A stretch of 64,000 nucleotides of DNA from Oceanisphaera pacifica (lineage in GTDB: Bacteria > Pseudomonadota > Gammaproteobacteria > Enterobacterales > Aeromonadaceae). The translations under genes and the position numbers were made by a program. Positions 54,849 through 64,000 of this stretch are shown one piece after another. Where the stretch lies: positions 124,001 through 188,000 of the forward strand of contig NZ_JAGDFX010000002.1 in NCBI RefSeq assembly GCF_017498065.1, read 5' to 3'. A model generated the notes under the pieces. The model was not told where the DNA came from, did not search any database, and worked only from the letters and a program-made list of their open reading frames with translations. Within the stretch, counting starts at the first letter, position 1; each line of letters begins with the position of its first letter.

Positions 54849-55907
54849 ATGCGTAAAATTATTCATGTTGATATGGACTGCTTTTATGCTGCAGTCGAAA
54901 TGCGTGAACACCCCGAGTGGCGTGATATTCCTTTGGCTATTGGCGGCAGTGCCGAGCGCCGAGGCGTGATTGCTACTTGTAATTATCCTGCCCGTAAATT
55001 TGGTATTCACTCGGCCATGTCGAGTCATCAAGCCTTACAACGTTGCCCGCACTTATTGCTAGTGCGGGGGGATATGCCTAAATACAAAGCGGTATCAGGA
55101 CAGCTGCAAGACATTTTTGCTCGCTATACCGAGCTGGTTGAACCTCTATCCCTTGATGAAGCCTATCTAGATGTCACTGATAGCCCTTGGTTTGCTGGCA
55201 GCGCTACCCGCATTGCCGAACATATTCGTTATACCATACAACAAGAACTGCAATTAACTGCGTCCGCAGGTGCTGCCCCTAACAAGTTTCTAGCCAAAAT
55301 TGCCTCGGATGAAAATAAGCCTGATGGCTTATTTGTGCTGCCCCCCGCAGCCGTGGCCGATTTTGTGCGTGAATTACCACTGGCCAAAATACCCGGCGTG
55401 GGTCGCAAAACCGCAGAAAAGCTCAGTGCCATGGGGTTAACTCACTGTTATCAATTAGCAAAAGTCGGAGAAGCCGCGCTTATCCAGCGCTTTGGTAAGT
55501 TTGGGGCTTTATTGTGGCAACGTGGCCAGGGGATTGATGAGCGCCCAGTACAAACCGATCGTATTCGAAAATCAGTAGGAGTGGAAACCACCCTAGATAA
55601 AGATATTCAACAGGCTGAGCAGGGCATAGCTATATTGCATGAGCTGTGGCCAGAGCTTATTAAGCGGCTGAATAAAAGAGCCATTAAAGGGCTTTGTATT
55701 AAGTTAAAGTTTTCAGACTTTACCCAAACCACATTATCACGGCGCTCTCATTCACTTAATCTTGAGATGGCCGTGCAATTATGCACAGAGGCTTGGCAGC
55801 GCGCTAATGGCCGAGGTGTTCGGTTAGTCGGGGTAAGTGTTGAGCTTGACCATGAATCAGACGAGCCCTGCGATCAACTCAGCTTTAATTGGGAAGCACC
55901 CAGCTAA
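54849..55907 (+). CDS. dinB: DNA polymerase IV
   Basis: DinB is a Y-family polymerase that copies damaged templates with low fidelity. The 352-residue protein has HVDMDCFYAAVEMREHP with catalytic Asp, the steric-gate region after it, and SLDEAYLDVT with the Asp/Glu metal ligands. It also has ASAGAAPNKFLAKIASDENKPDG, the helix-hairpin-helix IPGVGRKTAEKLSAMG and the little-finger domain. E. coli DinB is 351. No Shine-Dalgarno sequence is visible: a short tandem repeat ends 11 bases before the ATG. A CTGT-N7-ACAG word at 54785 is one base short of a LexA box. Confidence 0.95.
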   Translation: MRKIIHVDMDCFYAAVEMREHPEWRDIPLAIGGSAERRGVIATCNYPARKFGIHSAMSSHQALQRCPHLLLVRGDMPKYKAVSGQLQDIFARYTELVEPLSLDEAYLDVTDSPWFAGSATRIAEHIRYTIQQELQLTASAGAAPNKFLAKIASDENKPDGLFVLPPAAVADFVRELPLAKIPGVGRKTAEKLSAMGLTHCYQLAKVGEAALIQRFGKFGALLWQRGQGIDERPVQTDRIRKSVGVETTLDKDIQQAEQGIAILHELWPELIKRLNKRAIKGLCIKLKFSDFTQTTLSRRSHSLNLEMAVQLCTEAWQRANGRGVRLVGVSVELDHESDEPCDQLSFNWEAPS

Positions 55908-55955
55908 AAAAGCGGTCGACTTTTAGTTTAGCGCTTGGTGCTCGACGTCATATCT

Positions 55956-56318
55956 TTATTTCAAATGATCTTGTTCTTCAAACTGCCAGCCGTGGTTAGC
56001 CGCGACCGGTGCCAGTTGTCTAGCGGGAGCTTCAGCGACACTTGTGTTACTGGGTTTGCCTACTTGGCTGACGGCAATATTGGCATTTTCAGGCTCTAGG
56101 GCAGGCAGATCACGACCATCATTTGGGCTGGCTTGCACCACAGGAGCCGCTTCATTGCGTTTATCATACTGAATACCAGGGGCCAGCTTTTTGGTTTCAT
56201 CCCACAGCTCTTGGCCAAAAGTCGCGATATCAGAAAAGAAGCTATTTGCCATCGCTGGTGTCGCCAGTAACGATAATAACAGCCAAGCGGCTGTTGATTT
56301 TGCAGTAAAAATATTCAA
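55956..56318 (-). CDS. Small secreted protein of unknown function
   Basis: A 120-residue protein with a clear signal peptide (MNIFTAKSTAAWLLLSLLAT, cut probably after AMA near residue 24). The short mature part begins NSFFSDIATFGQELWDETKK and then becomes Pro/Ala/Asn-rich and probably disordered. No domain is recognised. It is convergent with dinB and has its own upstream region. Exported and periplasmic is all that can be said. Confidence 0.65.
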   Translation of the reverse strand: MNIFTAKSTAAWLLLSLLATPAMANSFFSDIATFGQELWDETKKLAPGIQYDKRNEAAPVVQASPNDGRDLPALEPENANIAVSQVGKPSNTSVAEAPARQLAPVAANHGWQFEEQDHLK

Positions 56319-56435
56319 AAGCGCCTCTTAAATAGAGAATAGAGTGAGAGCTTAAATCAAGCAAGGTCGCTTTAATACTCGAATAACACGACTCAGGTCT
56401 AGGGTTGACGCACCCGCTGCGTGAAAATGTTGAAT

Positions 56436-56482
56436 GAAAAAAGCGGCGTCTATATTCATAGACAGTATGAATATGGGCGCCG
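56436..56482 (-). terminator. Rho-independent terminator after pepD
   Basis: On the minus strand GGCGCCCATATTCATA and TATGAATATAGACGCC pair with a five-base loop and a small internal mismatch, followed by GCTTTTTT. It lies about 45 bases past the pepD stop. Confidence 0.75.
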
Positions 56483-56526
56483 GGTTAGCTGAGCTAAACA
56501 ACAGAAGGGGTTAGCTTGGCGTTGCT

Positions 56527-58005
56527 TTACTTAAAGCTGGCTGCTTTATCTTCAGGAATTTGTCGTAATACCCGCACTAATAATTGCCAGAAGCGAGATA
56601 CGGCTTCAATGTGCACCCGTTCGTCTGGTGAATGCGCGCCTTGAATCGTTGGTCCAAACGACACCATATCCCACTCAGGATAAATGGCCTTAAATAAGCC
56701 ACACTCTAAGCCGGCATGGATCACTTTTACATTAGGCACTAGATCAAACAGTTCTTTGTGGGTATTGAGCACCAGCTGCATAATCGCCGATTGTGGGTCG
56801 GGCTGCCAGCCTGGGTATGCGCCATCAAATTCACAATCTGCTCCTGCTAGGTTAAATACAGCGGCAGTGGCATTAGCCACCCGATCGCGCCCAGTATCAT
56901 TGAGTGAGCGAATTAAGCACTGTACATAAATATGCTCAGTTTCTGTGTTGATCACGCCTAAGTTACTTGAGCTTTCTACAACATCAGCTATGTCACGGCT
57001 CGCGGCCATCATGCCATGAGGGCAGGCCAGCAGTGCCTGAGTTAATTTTTGTTGTAAATCACTCGTCATCACGCGCTGTGGCAGATCTGCGGATACGAGC
57101 TCAAGATCAATAAAGTCATCGACTCCGTTAAATTCTTGCTGATATTGCTGCTGGCGGGCGGTGATAAGCTCGGCGAGAGCAGGGTTAGCACTCTTGGGTA
57201 AGGTCAGTAGCGCGCTGGCTTCACGAGCAATAGCATTGCGCAATGTGCCGCCACTCACTTCAGACAGACGAATTCCTGCCTGCAACTTGTTTATTTCATT
57301 GAGTAACTCTGCCAGTAATTTATTGGCACTGGCACGGCCCTCATTAATGTTAATCCCTGAATGTCCTCCGCGCAGACCACTGATGTTTAAGCGCAGAGCC
57401 TGATGATCACTCGGTACAGACTCGGCTTGATAGGGCAGGGTAATGTTTGCATCAACCCCACCGGCGCAGCCCATATACACATCGCCGTCTTGCTCTGAAT
57501 CTGTGTTCAGTAATATCTTGCCCTGTAACATGCCAGGCGCTAAACCAAAGGCCCCTGTCATGCCGCTCTCTTCATCAACGGTGAGTAACACTTCTAGGGG
57601 GCCGTGTTGTACTTTGTCATCGGCTAATACCGCTAAGCAGGCTGCTAAACCAATGCCGTTATCGGCGCCTAATGTGGTGCCGCGAGCACGCACCCAGCCA
57701 TCTTCTATATAGGGCTGTATGGGATCTTTAGTAAAATCATGATCAACGTCGGCATTTGCTTGGGGCACCATATCCATGTGAGCTTGCAAAATAACGCCAG
57801 TGCGTTGCTCCATGCCTGGTGTTGGCGCTTTACGGATAATAAGGTTGCCAATGGTGTCTTGTATGGTGACTAAGCCACGCTCTTGTGCCCAGTCGGTTAT
57901 CCACTGGCGAACCGCAGCTTCATGCCCTGAAGGATGAGGAATACTGCATAAGGTGTCAAAAAATTGCCACAATAGGCGGGGAGAAAGCTGAGTAATTGCG
58001 GTCAT
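56527..58005 (-). CDS. pepD: Aminoacyl-histidine dipeptidase (peptidase D)
   Basis: PepD is a zinc-dependent M20 family dipeptidase that cleaves Xaa-His and other dipeptides in the cytoplasm. The 492-residue protein has the first metal motif QAHMDMVPQ, GTTLGADNGIG with bridging Asp, and TVDEESGMTGAFGL with catalytic Glu. The lid-domain segment SGLRGGHSGININEGRASA (quoted as GGHSGININEGRA) and the C-terminal FGPTIQGAHSPDERV with metal His are present. The ATG at 58005 has AAGG at nine bases; the ATG two codons earlier is too close to it. E. coli PepD is 485. Confidence 0.94.
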   Translation of the reverse strand: MTAITQLSPRLLWQFFDTLCSIPHPSGHEAAVRQWITDWAQERGLVTIQDTIGNLIIRKAPTPGMEQRTGVILQAHMDMVPQANADVDHDFTKDPIQPYIEDGWVRARGTTLGADNGIGLAACLAVLADDKVQHGPLEVLLTVDEESGMTGAFGLAPGMLQGKILLNTDSEQDGDVYMGCAGGVDANITLPYQAESVPSDHQALRLNISGLRGGHSGININEGRASANKLLAELLNEINKLQAGIRLSEVSGGTLRNAIAREASALLTLPKSANPALAELITARQQQYQQEFNGVDDFIDLELVSADLPQRVMTSDLQQKLTQALLACPHGMMAASRDIADVVESSSNLGVINTETEHIYVQCLIRSLNDTGRDRVANATAAVFNLAGADCEFDGAYPGWQPDPQSAIMQLVLNTHKELFDLVPNVKVIHAGLECGLFKAIYPEWDMVSFGPTIQGAHSPDERVHIEAVSRFWQLLVRVLRQIPEDKAASFK

Positions 58006-58085
58006 GAACATACACCTTTTTTAAAACAAACAGACAGGCAAATCGCCAAGCCATACAAGATAGCTAAGTTCTTTAAAATAGCCAA

Positions 58086-58110
58086 GCTAACAAAGCACCG
58101 CTTTGTTAGC
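58086..58110. other. 10-bp stem-loop between mcp and pepD
   Basis: GCTAACAAAG-CACCG-CTTTGTTAGC is a perfect hairpin without a T-run. It is followed by TACG-family repeat words (GCCCTACGTCGACCGCGGTA, 58117-58136). It may weakly end the chemoreceptor transcript. Confidence 0.5.
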
Positions 58111-58172
58111 CATGCGCCCTACGTCGACCGCGGTACGTAAAACCAAACAAGTTTGATCTTTAATACACTGCT

Positions 58173-59813
58173 TTATGCCTTAAAAGCACTCATTTCTGTA
58201 GCTAAGCGACGGCCAAGGCCGGATAAGGTTTCACCAGCATCATCGGTTTCTTGAGTTTTTATGCGGCCCTCTTCGGCTAACTCACTTAAGCGGTTTAAGT
58301 TTTCACTTATTTCACCAGTGGTTTGTCGCTGTTGTGCGGCGGCGGTGGCAATGTGACTGTTCATATCATTAATAAGCGCCATGCTCTGGTTGATTGCCTG
58401 TAAGGCATCACCGGCTTGATCGGCAGTATGCTGAGTGTCTGTTGCCCGTTGCATCAGGCCGTTCATCTGGGTGACAGTGGCACTGGCTTCTTGTTGTAAG
58501 CGCTGAATAATATCTTCAATCTCATCGGTTGAATTTTGGGTGCGAATGGCTAAGTTACGTACTTCATCGGCGACAACGGCAAAACCGCGCCCTTGCTCGC
58601 CGGCGCGAGCGGCTTCTATGGCGGCATTTAATGCCAACAAGTTGGTTTGTTCGGCAATAGCACGGATCACTTCTAATACAGTGCCTATTTCTTGTGCGCG
58701 TGCCGCCAGCGAGCTTAATTGTTGTTGGGTATCCGTGAGTTCACTTACCAGCTTAGCTGACTCAGTTTGTGTCTGTTCTACTTTTAATGTGCCATCTTGT
58801 GCGGCGCTGGCAGACGCTTGGCTCGCTGTGGCTGCTTGTTCAGCGGCGTTGGCGACCTCTTGGCTAGAAGCCATCATTTCATTCATGGCTGCGGCGACCT
58901 GTTCGGTCTCTTGGGACTGTTGTTCCGACACGCTGCGATTATGACGCACGATTTCACCTAAGCGTTCTGATGCACTATTGACCTCTTGGCTGATGGGCGA
59001 GAGTTTGAGTACGGTTTGTGCTAATCGTGAACAAAACTCATTAAAGCTTTTACTTAACTGGCTAACTTCATCTTTGCCCTTTTCATTTAAGCGTTGACGT
59101 AAATCAGCTTCGCCCCCCGAGATTTCTTGTAAAGCAAGAACGGTGGCATTAACGGGGTGTAAAATGCTGCGTATTAAAGCAAAGGCAACCGCTATGGCTA
59201 TGACTCCTAACCCTATCACCACTAAAAAAATTTTACTGGCAATAGACAATAATTGGTCTTGCACGTCATCAACATATAAGCCAGTACCAATGATCCATCC
59301 CCAAGGGGTAAAGCCTTGCACATAAGAAATTTTATCCACGGGGTTTGCCAGGCCTGGTTTTGGCCATAAATAATCAACAAACCCTTGTCCTGAGTTGCTC
59401 ACTTGGTTGGCCATCTCTACAAACAAGGCCTTGCCATCAGGATCAGTAAAAGGGCGTAGATCTTGACCGTTTAGCTTAGGATTCATGGGGTGCAGTATCA
59501 TACTTGGCTGATTATCTTGCACCCAAAAGTAGTCATCATTGCCATAGCGCAAGGTATTAATGGCTGACAAGGCTTGTTGTTGTGCCTTTTGCTCACTTAA
59601 AAGCCCTTGTTGTTGCTGATGATGAAAAAAACTGACAAGGCTGACGGTAGATTCAACTTGGCGCCTAACTTGATCGCGCCTTTCGTCAATTAAACTGTGA
59701 TAAAACAACCACAGTGTTAATAGCGTAATCATGATTACGCCAGCAGATAGCAAAGTTAAGTTTAAATACAATCGTTTAGCAATAGACAGTGAGCGCAGTA
59801 AAGACACATCCAT
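58173..59813 (-). CDS. Methyl-accepting chemotaxis protein with single Cache domain
   Basis: A 546-residue transmembrane chemoreceptor. TM1 is at about 13-36, and a periplasmic sCache-type sensor at about 40-185 has [20 protein letters not shown] (quoted to 20 residues), VDYLWPKPG and [15 protein letters not shown]2 is at about 190-212, HAMP at about 213-265, and a long coiled-coil signalling domain follows. The CheA/CheW-contact tip is [20 protein letters not shown]-like text ([20 protein letters not shown]) followed by [13 protein letters not shown]. There is no C-terminal CheR-binding pentapeptide. Cache domains of this type often sense small carboxylates, but the ligand is unknown. It fits with flagellar genes pomAB in the same window. 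Confidence 0.93.
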   Translation of the reverse strand: MDVSLLRSLSIAKRLYLNLTLLSAGVIMITLLTLWLFYHSLIDERRDQVRRQVESTVSLVSFFHHQQQQGLLSEQKAQQQALSAINTLRYGNDDYFWVQDNQPSMILHPMNPKLNGQDLRPFTDPDGKALFVEMANQVSNSGQGFVDYLWPKPGLANPVDKISYVQGFTPWGWIIGTGLYVDDVQDQLLSIASKIFLVVIGLGVIAIAVAFALIRSILHPVNATVLALQEISGGEADLRQRLNEKGKDEVSQLSKSFNEFCSRLAQTVLKLSPISQEVNSASERLGEIVRHNRSVSEQQSQETEQVAAAMNEMMASSQEVANAAEQAATASQASASAAQDGTLKVEQTQTESAKLVSELTDTQQQLSSLAARAQEIGTVLEVIRAIAEQTNLLALNAAIEAARAGEQGRGFAVVADEVRNLAIRTQNSTDEIEDIIQRLQQEASATVTQMNGLMQRATDTQHTADQAGDALQAINQSMALINDMNSHIATAAAQQRQTTGEISENLNRLSELAEEGRIKTQETDDAGETLSGLGRRLATEMSAFKA

Positions 59814-60154
59814 GTTCCTTCTTAATAAGGGCCTGACTCAGAGGAGTGAGTAGCTGTTTAGCCTAATGTAATTTGCCTTGCAAACTAGGAGGTTTGTTTA
59901 ATAAATGCGAGCTGTGTAGCTTAGCCTTTAGTCTTAGTGTTTTGTGAGGCGTGGAGAAGTGGAAAAAAACACACTATTTTTCACCATTACGTTAATAAAA
60001 AAGCTGTAACTCTGGTCAAGAATGAGAGGGATCTCTATAATGCGCCCATTGTTTGCTCGCTGTTTGGCTAGAACAAGCTCATTGAGGCTTTGTTTAAGTA
60101 CAAAAACGGCAGCGGTGCCTAAATTGTCTGAAGCTAACACGCAAGGTTCTTCTT
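59814..60154. other. Divergent intergenic region between mcp and gpt
   Basis: This is a 341-base non-coding stretch. The gpt promoter at 60013-60041 is the only convincing signal. No sigma-28-type box was found on the mcp side, although chemoreceptor genes often have one. Confidence 0.5.
60013..60041 (+). promoter_or_regulatory. Candidate promoter of gpt
   Basis: TGGTCA (4/6) and a perfect TATAAT are spaced 17 bases apart, about 113 bases before the gpt ATG. Confidence 0.55.
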
Positions 60155-60616
60155 ATGTCTAATAAATTCGTCGTCACTTGGGACTCATTTCAGCGCGAAA
60201 CTCGTAAGCTGGCTGAACGTCAACTCCCTGCCAGCCAATGGAAAGGTATTATTGCTGTGAGTCGAGGTGGATTAGTGCCTGCCGCTATCATGGCTCGCGA
60301 GCTAGGCATTCGTCACGTTGATACCTTGTGTATTGCCAGCTATGACCACAATCAGCAGCGTTCTGATATGCAAGTGATTAAACAAGCCAATGGTGATGGC
60401 GAAGGCTTTTTAATTGTGGATGATTTAGTGGATACAGGCAATACCGCACGTGTGATCCGTGAAATGTACCCTAAAGCTAAGTTTGTGACTGTATTTGCTA
60501 AGCCTAAAGGCGAGCCATTAGTGGATGACTTTGAAACTCGCGTTGGCCAAGACACTTGGATTGAGCAACCGTGGGACATGGGCGTCGTCTTTGCTACTCC
60601 ATTGTGTGAGCAGTAA
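60155..60616 (+). CDS. gpt: Xanthine-guanine phosphoribosyltransferase
   Basis: Gpt salvages guanine, xanthine and hypoxanthine with PRPP. The 153 residues (E. coli 152) include [47 protein letters not shown] (quoted in parts) and the PRPP-binding [12 protein letters not shown]. The nucleobase-binding [14 protein letters not shown] at the end is also present. A clear terminator follows. As in E. coli, the gene lies near crl and proBA, but frsA, normally between gpt and crl, is absent here. Confidence 0.96.
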   Translation: MSNKFVVTWDSFQRETRKLAERQLPASQWKGIIAVSRGGLVPAAIMARELGIRHVDTLCIASYDHNQQRSDMQVIKQANGDGEGFLIVDDLVDTGNTARVIREMYPKAKFVTVFAKPKGEPLVDDFETRVGQDTWIEQPWDMGVVFATPLCEQ

Positions 60617-60630
60617 TTGAAATTAAAATA

Positions 60631-60658
60631 AAAAAAGGCTCCTTAGGAGCCTTTTTTT
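60631..60658 (+). terminator. Rho-independent terminator after gpt
   Basis: GGCTCC and GGAGCC arms with a three-base loop lie between an A-run and seven Ts, 15 bases past the gpt stop. Confidence 0.93.
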
Positions 60659-60807
60659 ATTTATAGATAGATAAAGCGATAGCCCTCCCCAGTTACCAAA
60701 GGCTAAGGCTTGCTAGATTATAGACGATATTTATAGCAAGCAGGACTAGCGGCCTTTACCCCTGCACTAAAACACGTTACATATAGACAAGTTAACAAGG
60801 AGGTTGC

Positions 60808-61206
60808 ATGTCTACAGATACCATTACGCACCGTAAACTTATACGGATATTAACGGCAATTGGTCCCTATTTACGAGAGTTGAAATCGAGCGAGTCACAG
60901 TACTTTTTTGATTGTTTAGCGGTATGCGTTAGCGCCAAAGCGGAGCCAAGTGAACGTGAATTTTGGGGCTGGTGGTTAACACTTGATAACCAAGACGGCC
61001 AACATTTTGAATTCTATTACCAGTTTGGTTTTTTTGATGTTGAAGGTGAATGGCAAGCACGTACTTTGCCTAAAAAACACCAAGCAGAAGTTACACGTAC
61101 TTTACGTGATTTTTACGTTAAACTAGAGGCCTGTTTAGAGAATCAATCCCTAACGATGAACCCCTCTGCTGCACTAGAAAAAGATCATGTGCTCAGCATC
61201 GCTTAA
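60808..61206 (+). CDS. crl: Sigma factor-binding protein Crl
   Basis: Crl binds stationary-phase sigma S and promotes its pairing with RNA polymerase core. The 132 residues (E. coli 133) keep the family pattern: LIRILTAIGPYLRE, YFFDCLAVCVSAKAEPSEREFWGWWLTL (quoted in parts) with the aromatic cluster EFWGWW, and FEFYYQFGFFDVEGEWQ. AAGGAGG lies close to the ATG. Its presence implies an RpoS-type stress response. The gap after it (61207-61318) holds no feature I can name. Confidence 0.93.
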   Translation: MSTDTITHRKLIRILTAIGPYLRELKSSESQYFFDCLAVCVSAKAEPSEREFWGWWLTLDNQDGQHFEFYYQFGFFDVEGEWQARTLPKKHQAEVTRTLRDFYVKLEACLENQSLTMNPSAALEKDHVLSIA

Positions 61207-61318
61207 GCGGTTATTGCCACATTGAGTTGCCATCTGGGGTGTTAGAGCGAAGGGTTTCATTTTATTCTCTTGTCGACTTTGTCGGCACTGTTGTTAGTTA
61301 AGATCTGCAGGGCGTTCC

Positions 61319-62422
61319 ATGAAAGGCAAAACCATTGTTGTAAAATTGGGTACCAGTGTGCTCACGGGGGGCACTTGTTACCTAGACCGCGCCCACATGG
61401 TTGAGTTAGTGCGCCAGTGCGCGAGCCTCCATAGAGCCGGCCATCAAATTATTGTGGTTACTTCAGCGGCTATTGCCGCAGGGCGAGAGCATTTGGGTTT
61501 TCCTGAGCTCGCCAATACTATGGCTAATAAGCAAATGCTGGCAGCCGTTGGGCAAACTCAACTTATTCAAACTTGGCAGTCGTTATTTAACCTTTATAAC
61601 TTACATGTCGGGCAAATATTACTGACTCGAGCCGATCTTGAAGATCGCGAGCGCTACCTTAATGCTCGTGATACGCTGCAAGCCCTATTAGATCAACGCA
61701 TTATTCCGGTGATCAATGAAAATGATGCGGTGGCTACCAACGAGATAAAAGTCGGTGATAATGATAACTTATCTGCTCGGGCTGCTATTTTAGCCGAAGC
61801 CGACTTATTGGTATTATTGACTGATCAAAAAGGCTTGTTTACTGCCGATCCGCGTAACAACCCTAAAGCACAACTGATTGAAGAAGTAAAAACCATAGAC
61901 GATACCCTGCGCAAGTTGGCGGGGGGAAGTATTGGTGGCTTAGGGACGGGCGGTATGGCCACTAAGTTGCAAGCCGCCGACGTGGCACGCCGTGCGGGCA
62001 TTGATGTAGTGATTGCTACCGGCCAAGTGCCAGAGGTGATTGGCCGCTTAGCCGAGGGTGAGCGTATTGGTACTCGTTTTCCGGCATTGGCGACACCGTT
62101 AGAAAGCCGCAAACGCTGGATATTAGCAGGACCACCACCCCATGGCGAAATTCATATTGATGCAGGCGCAGTCTCTGCGGTTCGTGAAAAAGGCTCAAGC
62201 TTACTACCCAAAGGGATAGTGCGCATTGAAGGACGCTTTCGCCGAGGCGAGGCGGTACGCATTGTCAACCCTGAAGGGCGAGAATTGGCTCGTGGTATTT
62301 GCCGCTACGACGCCCTTGATCTGAATTTGATTAAAGGACAGCACTCAGAACAAATTGAATCCTTATTAGGGCATGGCCACGGCAGTGTGGCTATTCACCG
62401 TGATGATTTGGTGCTGCTGTAG
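61319..62422 (+). CDS. proB: Glutamate 5-kinase
   Basis: ProB phosphorylates glutamate, the first and feedback-controlled step of proline synthesis. The 367 residues (E. coli 367) comprise an amino acid kinase domain with [12 protein letters not shown] near the start, [32 protein letters not shown] and [18 protein letters not shown], plus a C-terminal PUA domain from about residue 275. It forms an operon with proA, 14 bases downstream. Proline is an osmoprotectant in marine bacteria. Confidence 0.97.
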   Translation: MKGKTIVVKLGTSVLTGGTCYLDRAHMVELVRQCASLHRAGHQIIVVTSAAIAAGREHLGFPELANTMANKQMLAAVGQTQLIQTWQSLFNLYNLHVGQILLTRADLEDRERYLNARDTLQALLDQRIIPVINENDAVATNEIKVGDNDNLSARAAILAEADLLVLLTDQKGLFTADPRNNPKAQLIEEVKTIDDTLRKLAGGSIGGLGTGGMATKLQAADVARRAGIDVVIATGQVPEVIGRLAEGERIGTRFPALATPLESRKRWILAGPPPHGEIHIDAGAVSAVREKGSSLLPKGIVRIEGRFRRGEAVRIVNPEGRELARGICRYDALDLNLIKGQHSEQIESLLGHGHGSVAIHRDDLVLL

Positions 62423-62436
62423 CACTAGGAGATAGC

Positions 62437-63693
62437 ATGAATTTGGAACAAATGGGACAAGCCGCGCGTGATGCGGCTTATGTGTTAGCAGACAGCTCAA
62501 CACAAACCAAAAACAAAGCCTTATTAGTGATGGCTGATGCCTTAGAAGCTGCTGCTGAGCAAATTTTAGTAGCTAACCAGCAAGACTTAAATGCCGCTCG
62601 CGATGCGGGGATTAGCGAATCTATGTTAGATAGATTAATGCTAAACCCCGAGCGTTTAACCGCCATGGCCAATGATGTACGCAATGTGGTGTCTTTGCCC
62701 GATCCGGTTGGTGGAGAATTAGACAGCCGGGTATTAGAAAACGGCATGCGTTTATCTCGCCGCCGCGTCCCCCTCGGTGTGGTGGGGGTGATTTATGAAG
62801 CGCGCCCTAATGTGACCATCGACATTGCCGCCTTGTGTTTAAAAACCGGTAACGCCAGTATTTTGCGTGGTGGCCGCGAAACCTTTCACACAAACCAAGA
62901 GTTAGTAAAAGTTATCCAACAGGCGCTTAGCGCCAGTCAGTTGCCTGAAGCCGCCGTGCAATATATCAGTGAACCCGGCCGAGAGTGGGTGAGTGGTTTA
63001 TTAAAGCTTGACCAATACGTGGACATGATTATTCCTCGTGGTGGCGCCAACCTACACAAATTATGTAAAGAGCAAGCTACCATTCCGGTGATCATTGGCG
63101 GCTTTGGTATTGGCCATATGTTTGTTGATGCCAGTGCCGATCTAGTGCGTGCCATTGAAGTGATTGATAATGCGAAAACGCAGCGCCCCAGCGTGTGTAA
63201 CACCATAGATACGCTATTAGTGCATGAAGCGGCAGCGGCTGAATTATTGCCAGTCTTGAGTCAGCGTATGGCAGAAAAAGGCGTAGACTTGGTGGCAGAT
63301 GCGACTGCCTTAACGCTATTAACCAATGGCCCAGCCAAAGTGCGAGCAGCCGGTGCTGATGATTTTGATACTGAGTGGTTAGGTCTCACCTTGGGCGTAA
63401 AACTGGTGCCTGATGTAGACAGTGCCTTGGCGCACTTGCGCAAGCATAATGCCAGCCACTCAGACGCAATTTTAACCAACAGCATGACCAGTGCTGAGCG
63501 CTTTATTAATGGCGCTCCTTCTGCTGCTGTGTATGTGAATGCGTCAACACGCTTTACCGATGGTGCGCAATTTGGCTTAGGTGCCGAAGTTGCGGTATCC
63601 ACGCAAAAGCTGCATGCCCGTGGCCCTATGGGGCTAGAAGAGCTCACCAGCTATAAATGGATTGGCCAAGCAGATTATCTGATCCGTTCGTAA
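62437..63693 (+). CDS. proA: Glutamate-5-semialdehyde dehydrogenase (gamma-glutamyl phosphate reductase)
   Basis: ProA reduces gamma-glutamyl phosphate to the semialdehyde that cyclises to the proline precursor, with NADPH. The 418-residue protein (E. coli 417) has [28 protein letters not shown] (quoted in parts), [19 protein letters not shown] and the active-site Cys region [46 protein letters not shown] lies near the end (quoted as [20 protein letters not shown]). AGGAG precedes the ATG. It is the second gene of the proBA operon. Confidence 0.97.
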   Translation: MNLEQMGQAARDAAYVLADSSTQTKNKALLVMADALEAAAEQILVANQQDLNAARDAGISESMLDRLMLNPERLTAMANDVRNVVSLPDPVGGELDSRVLENGMRLSRRRVPLGVVGVIYEARPNVTIDIAALCLKTGNASILRGGRETFHTNQELVKVIQQALSASQLPEAAVQYISEPGREWVSGLLKLDQYVDMIIPRGGANLHKLCKEQATIPVIIGGFGIGHMFVDASADLVRAIEVIDNAKTQRPSVCNTIDTLLVHEAAAAELLPVLSQRMAEKGVDLVADATALTLLTNGPAKVRAAGADDFDTEWLGLTLGVKLVPDVDSALAHLRKHNASHSDAILTNSMTSAERFINGAPSAAVYVNASTRFTDGAQFGLGAEVAVSTQKLHARGPMGLEELTSYKWIGQADYLIRS

Positions 63694-63701
63694 GCCGACA
63701 A

Positions 63702-63728
63702 ATAGCTGGCAGTTAAGCTGCCAGCTAT
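63702..63728 (+). terminator. Stem-loop after proA
   Basis: TAGCTGGCAG-TTAAG-CTGCCAGCTA gives a 10-11 bp stem directly past the proA stop. There is no T-run, so Rho-independent termination is uncertain. Confidence 0.45.
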
Positions 63729-63790
63729 GAGTCAAATAGATAAAACAGTGCCCAGTGAAGTGGGATAGTACTTGGTGAAGAGAGGAAGTT

Positions 63791-64000
63791 ATGCCATCCA
63801 AGTTGTTGGACGCCTTGTTATTGGCCATGCCCCTACCGCCCGCTTTAGAAACATGGCGGCTGCACTTAAAAAGTCAGTTACCGTATCCGATACAAGGGGC
63901 ACAAACCTTGTTTATCGGCGACCCAACGTTAGTTATCGTCGCCTTTCAGCATGATAAGGTTGACGTATTACTGCCGGCTATTCAGTGGCGACATCACGAT
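63791..64000 (+). CDS. Unidentified protein, N-terminal part (cut by window edge)
   Basis: An ATG with AGGAAG five bases upstream opens a frame that runs 70 codons to the window end without a stop. It begins MPSKLLDALLLAMPLPPALE and contains GAQTLFIGDPTLVIVAFQHDKVDVLLPAIQ-type text (quoted in parts: TLFIGDPTLVIVAF and DKVDVLLPA). The pattern of short beta-strand-like hydrophobic runs suggests a soluble protein. There is no signal peptide or domain that I recognise. The good ribosome binding site and proximity to proA support a real gene. Confidence 0.55.
   Translation, partial: MPSKLLDALLLAMPLPPALETWRLHLKSQLPYPIQGAQTLFIGDPTLVIVAFQHDKVDVLLPAIQWRHHD

Overview
The window is a gene-dense stretch of a gammaproteobacterial chromosome with no rRNA, tRNA, CRISPR array or intact transposase. 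Gene content and order are close to Enterobacteriaceae in some blocks (accBC-yhdT-panF-prmA-dusB; gpt-crl-proBA) and to Vibrio in others (xseB-ispA-dxs beside pomAB-thiI; a full Na+-translocating NQR operon; a second EF-G gene). This mix, a moderate G+C content and the intergenic repeats suggest a marine Aeromonadales member near Oceanisphaera/Oceanimonas/Zobellella. That placement is inference from synteny and was not tested by any search.

Layout. 1-8.1 kb (minus strand): dusB (cut by the window edge), prmA, panF, yhdT, then aroQ-accB-accC and acs. 8.4-11.5 kb (minus): a tightly coupled amidoligase / glutamine amidotransferase / YqaA trio, a DUF2956 protein and a TorD-like chaperone. 11.8-23 kb (plus): glyA, then the nrdR-ribD-ribBX...ribH-nusB-thiL-pgpA riboflavin/transcription cluster. 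This cluster lacks ribE at its usual place and is split by an inserted block holding a 572-bp element with Tn5/IS50-like ends, an esterase, a HopJ-family protein, a DMT permease and a mechanosensitive channel. 23.5-29 kb: a peptide-type ABC transporter with a fused double ATPase. 29-31 kb: a 142-bp x 4 tandem array, a polytopic membrane protein and two overlapping tiny ORFs. 31.4-33.5 kb: a stand-alone EF-G. 33.6-37.6 kb (minus): a methyltransferase and dxs-ispA-xseB. 37.8-41 kb: pomA-pomB behind a likely sigma-28 promoter, then thiI. 41-47 kb: panE, yajQ, ampG-ppiA-yajG-rlmG, bolA. 47.4-54.6 kb: nqrABCDEF-apbE-nqrM. 54.8-64 kb: dinB, a small secreted protein, pepD, a chemoreceptor, gpt, crl, proB-proA and a truncated final ORF.

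Most genes are housekeeping: fatty acid, isoprenoid, riboflavin, thiamine and proline synthesis, acetate activation, translation and repair. Sodium is a recurring theme (PanF, PomAB, NQR), which fits a marine cell running a sodium cycle. Several genes use GTG or TTG starts (panF, ribD, the esterase, nusB, xseB, ispA, pomA, pomB, nqrC), and many starts were moved inward from the longest ORF on the basis of Shine-Dalgarno position and family length.

The less ordinary content lies mainly between genes: several families of dispersed palindromic repeats, the tandem array, the IS50-like non-autonomous element, and inverted repeats in promoter regions. Among coding regions the amidoligase trio is the best candidate for poorly described biochemistry.
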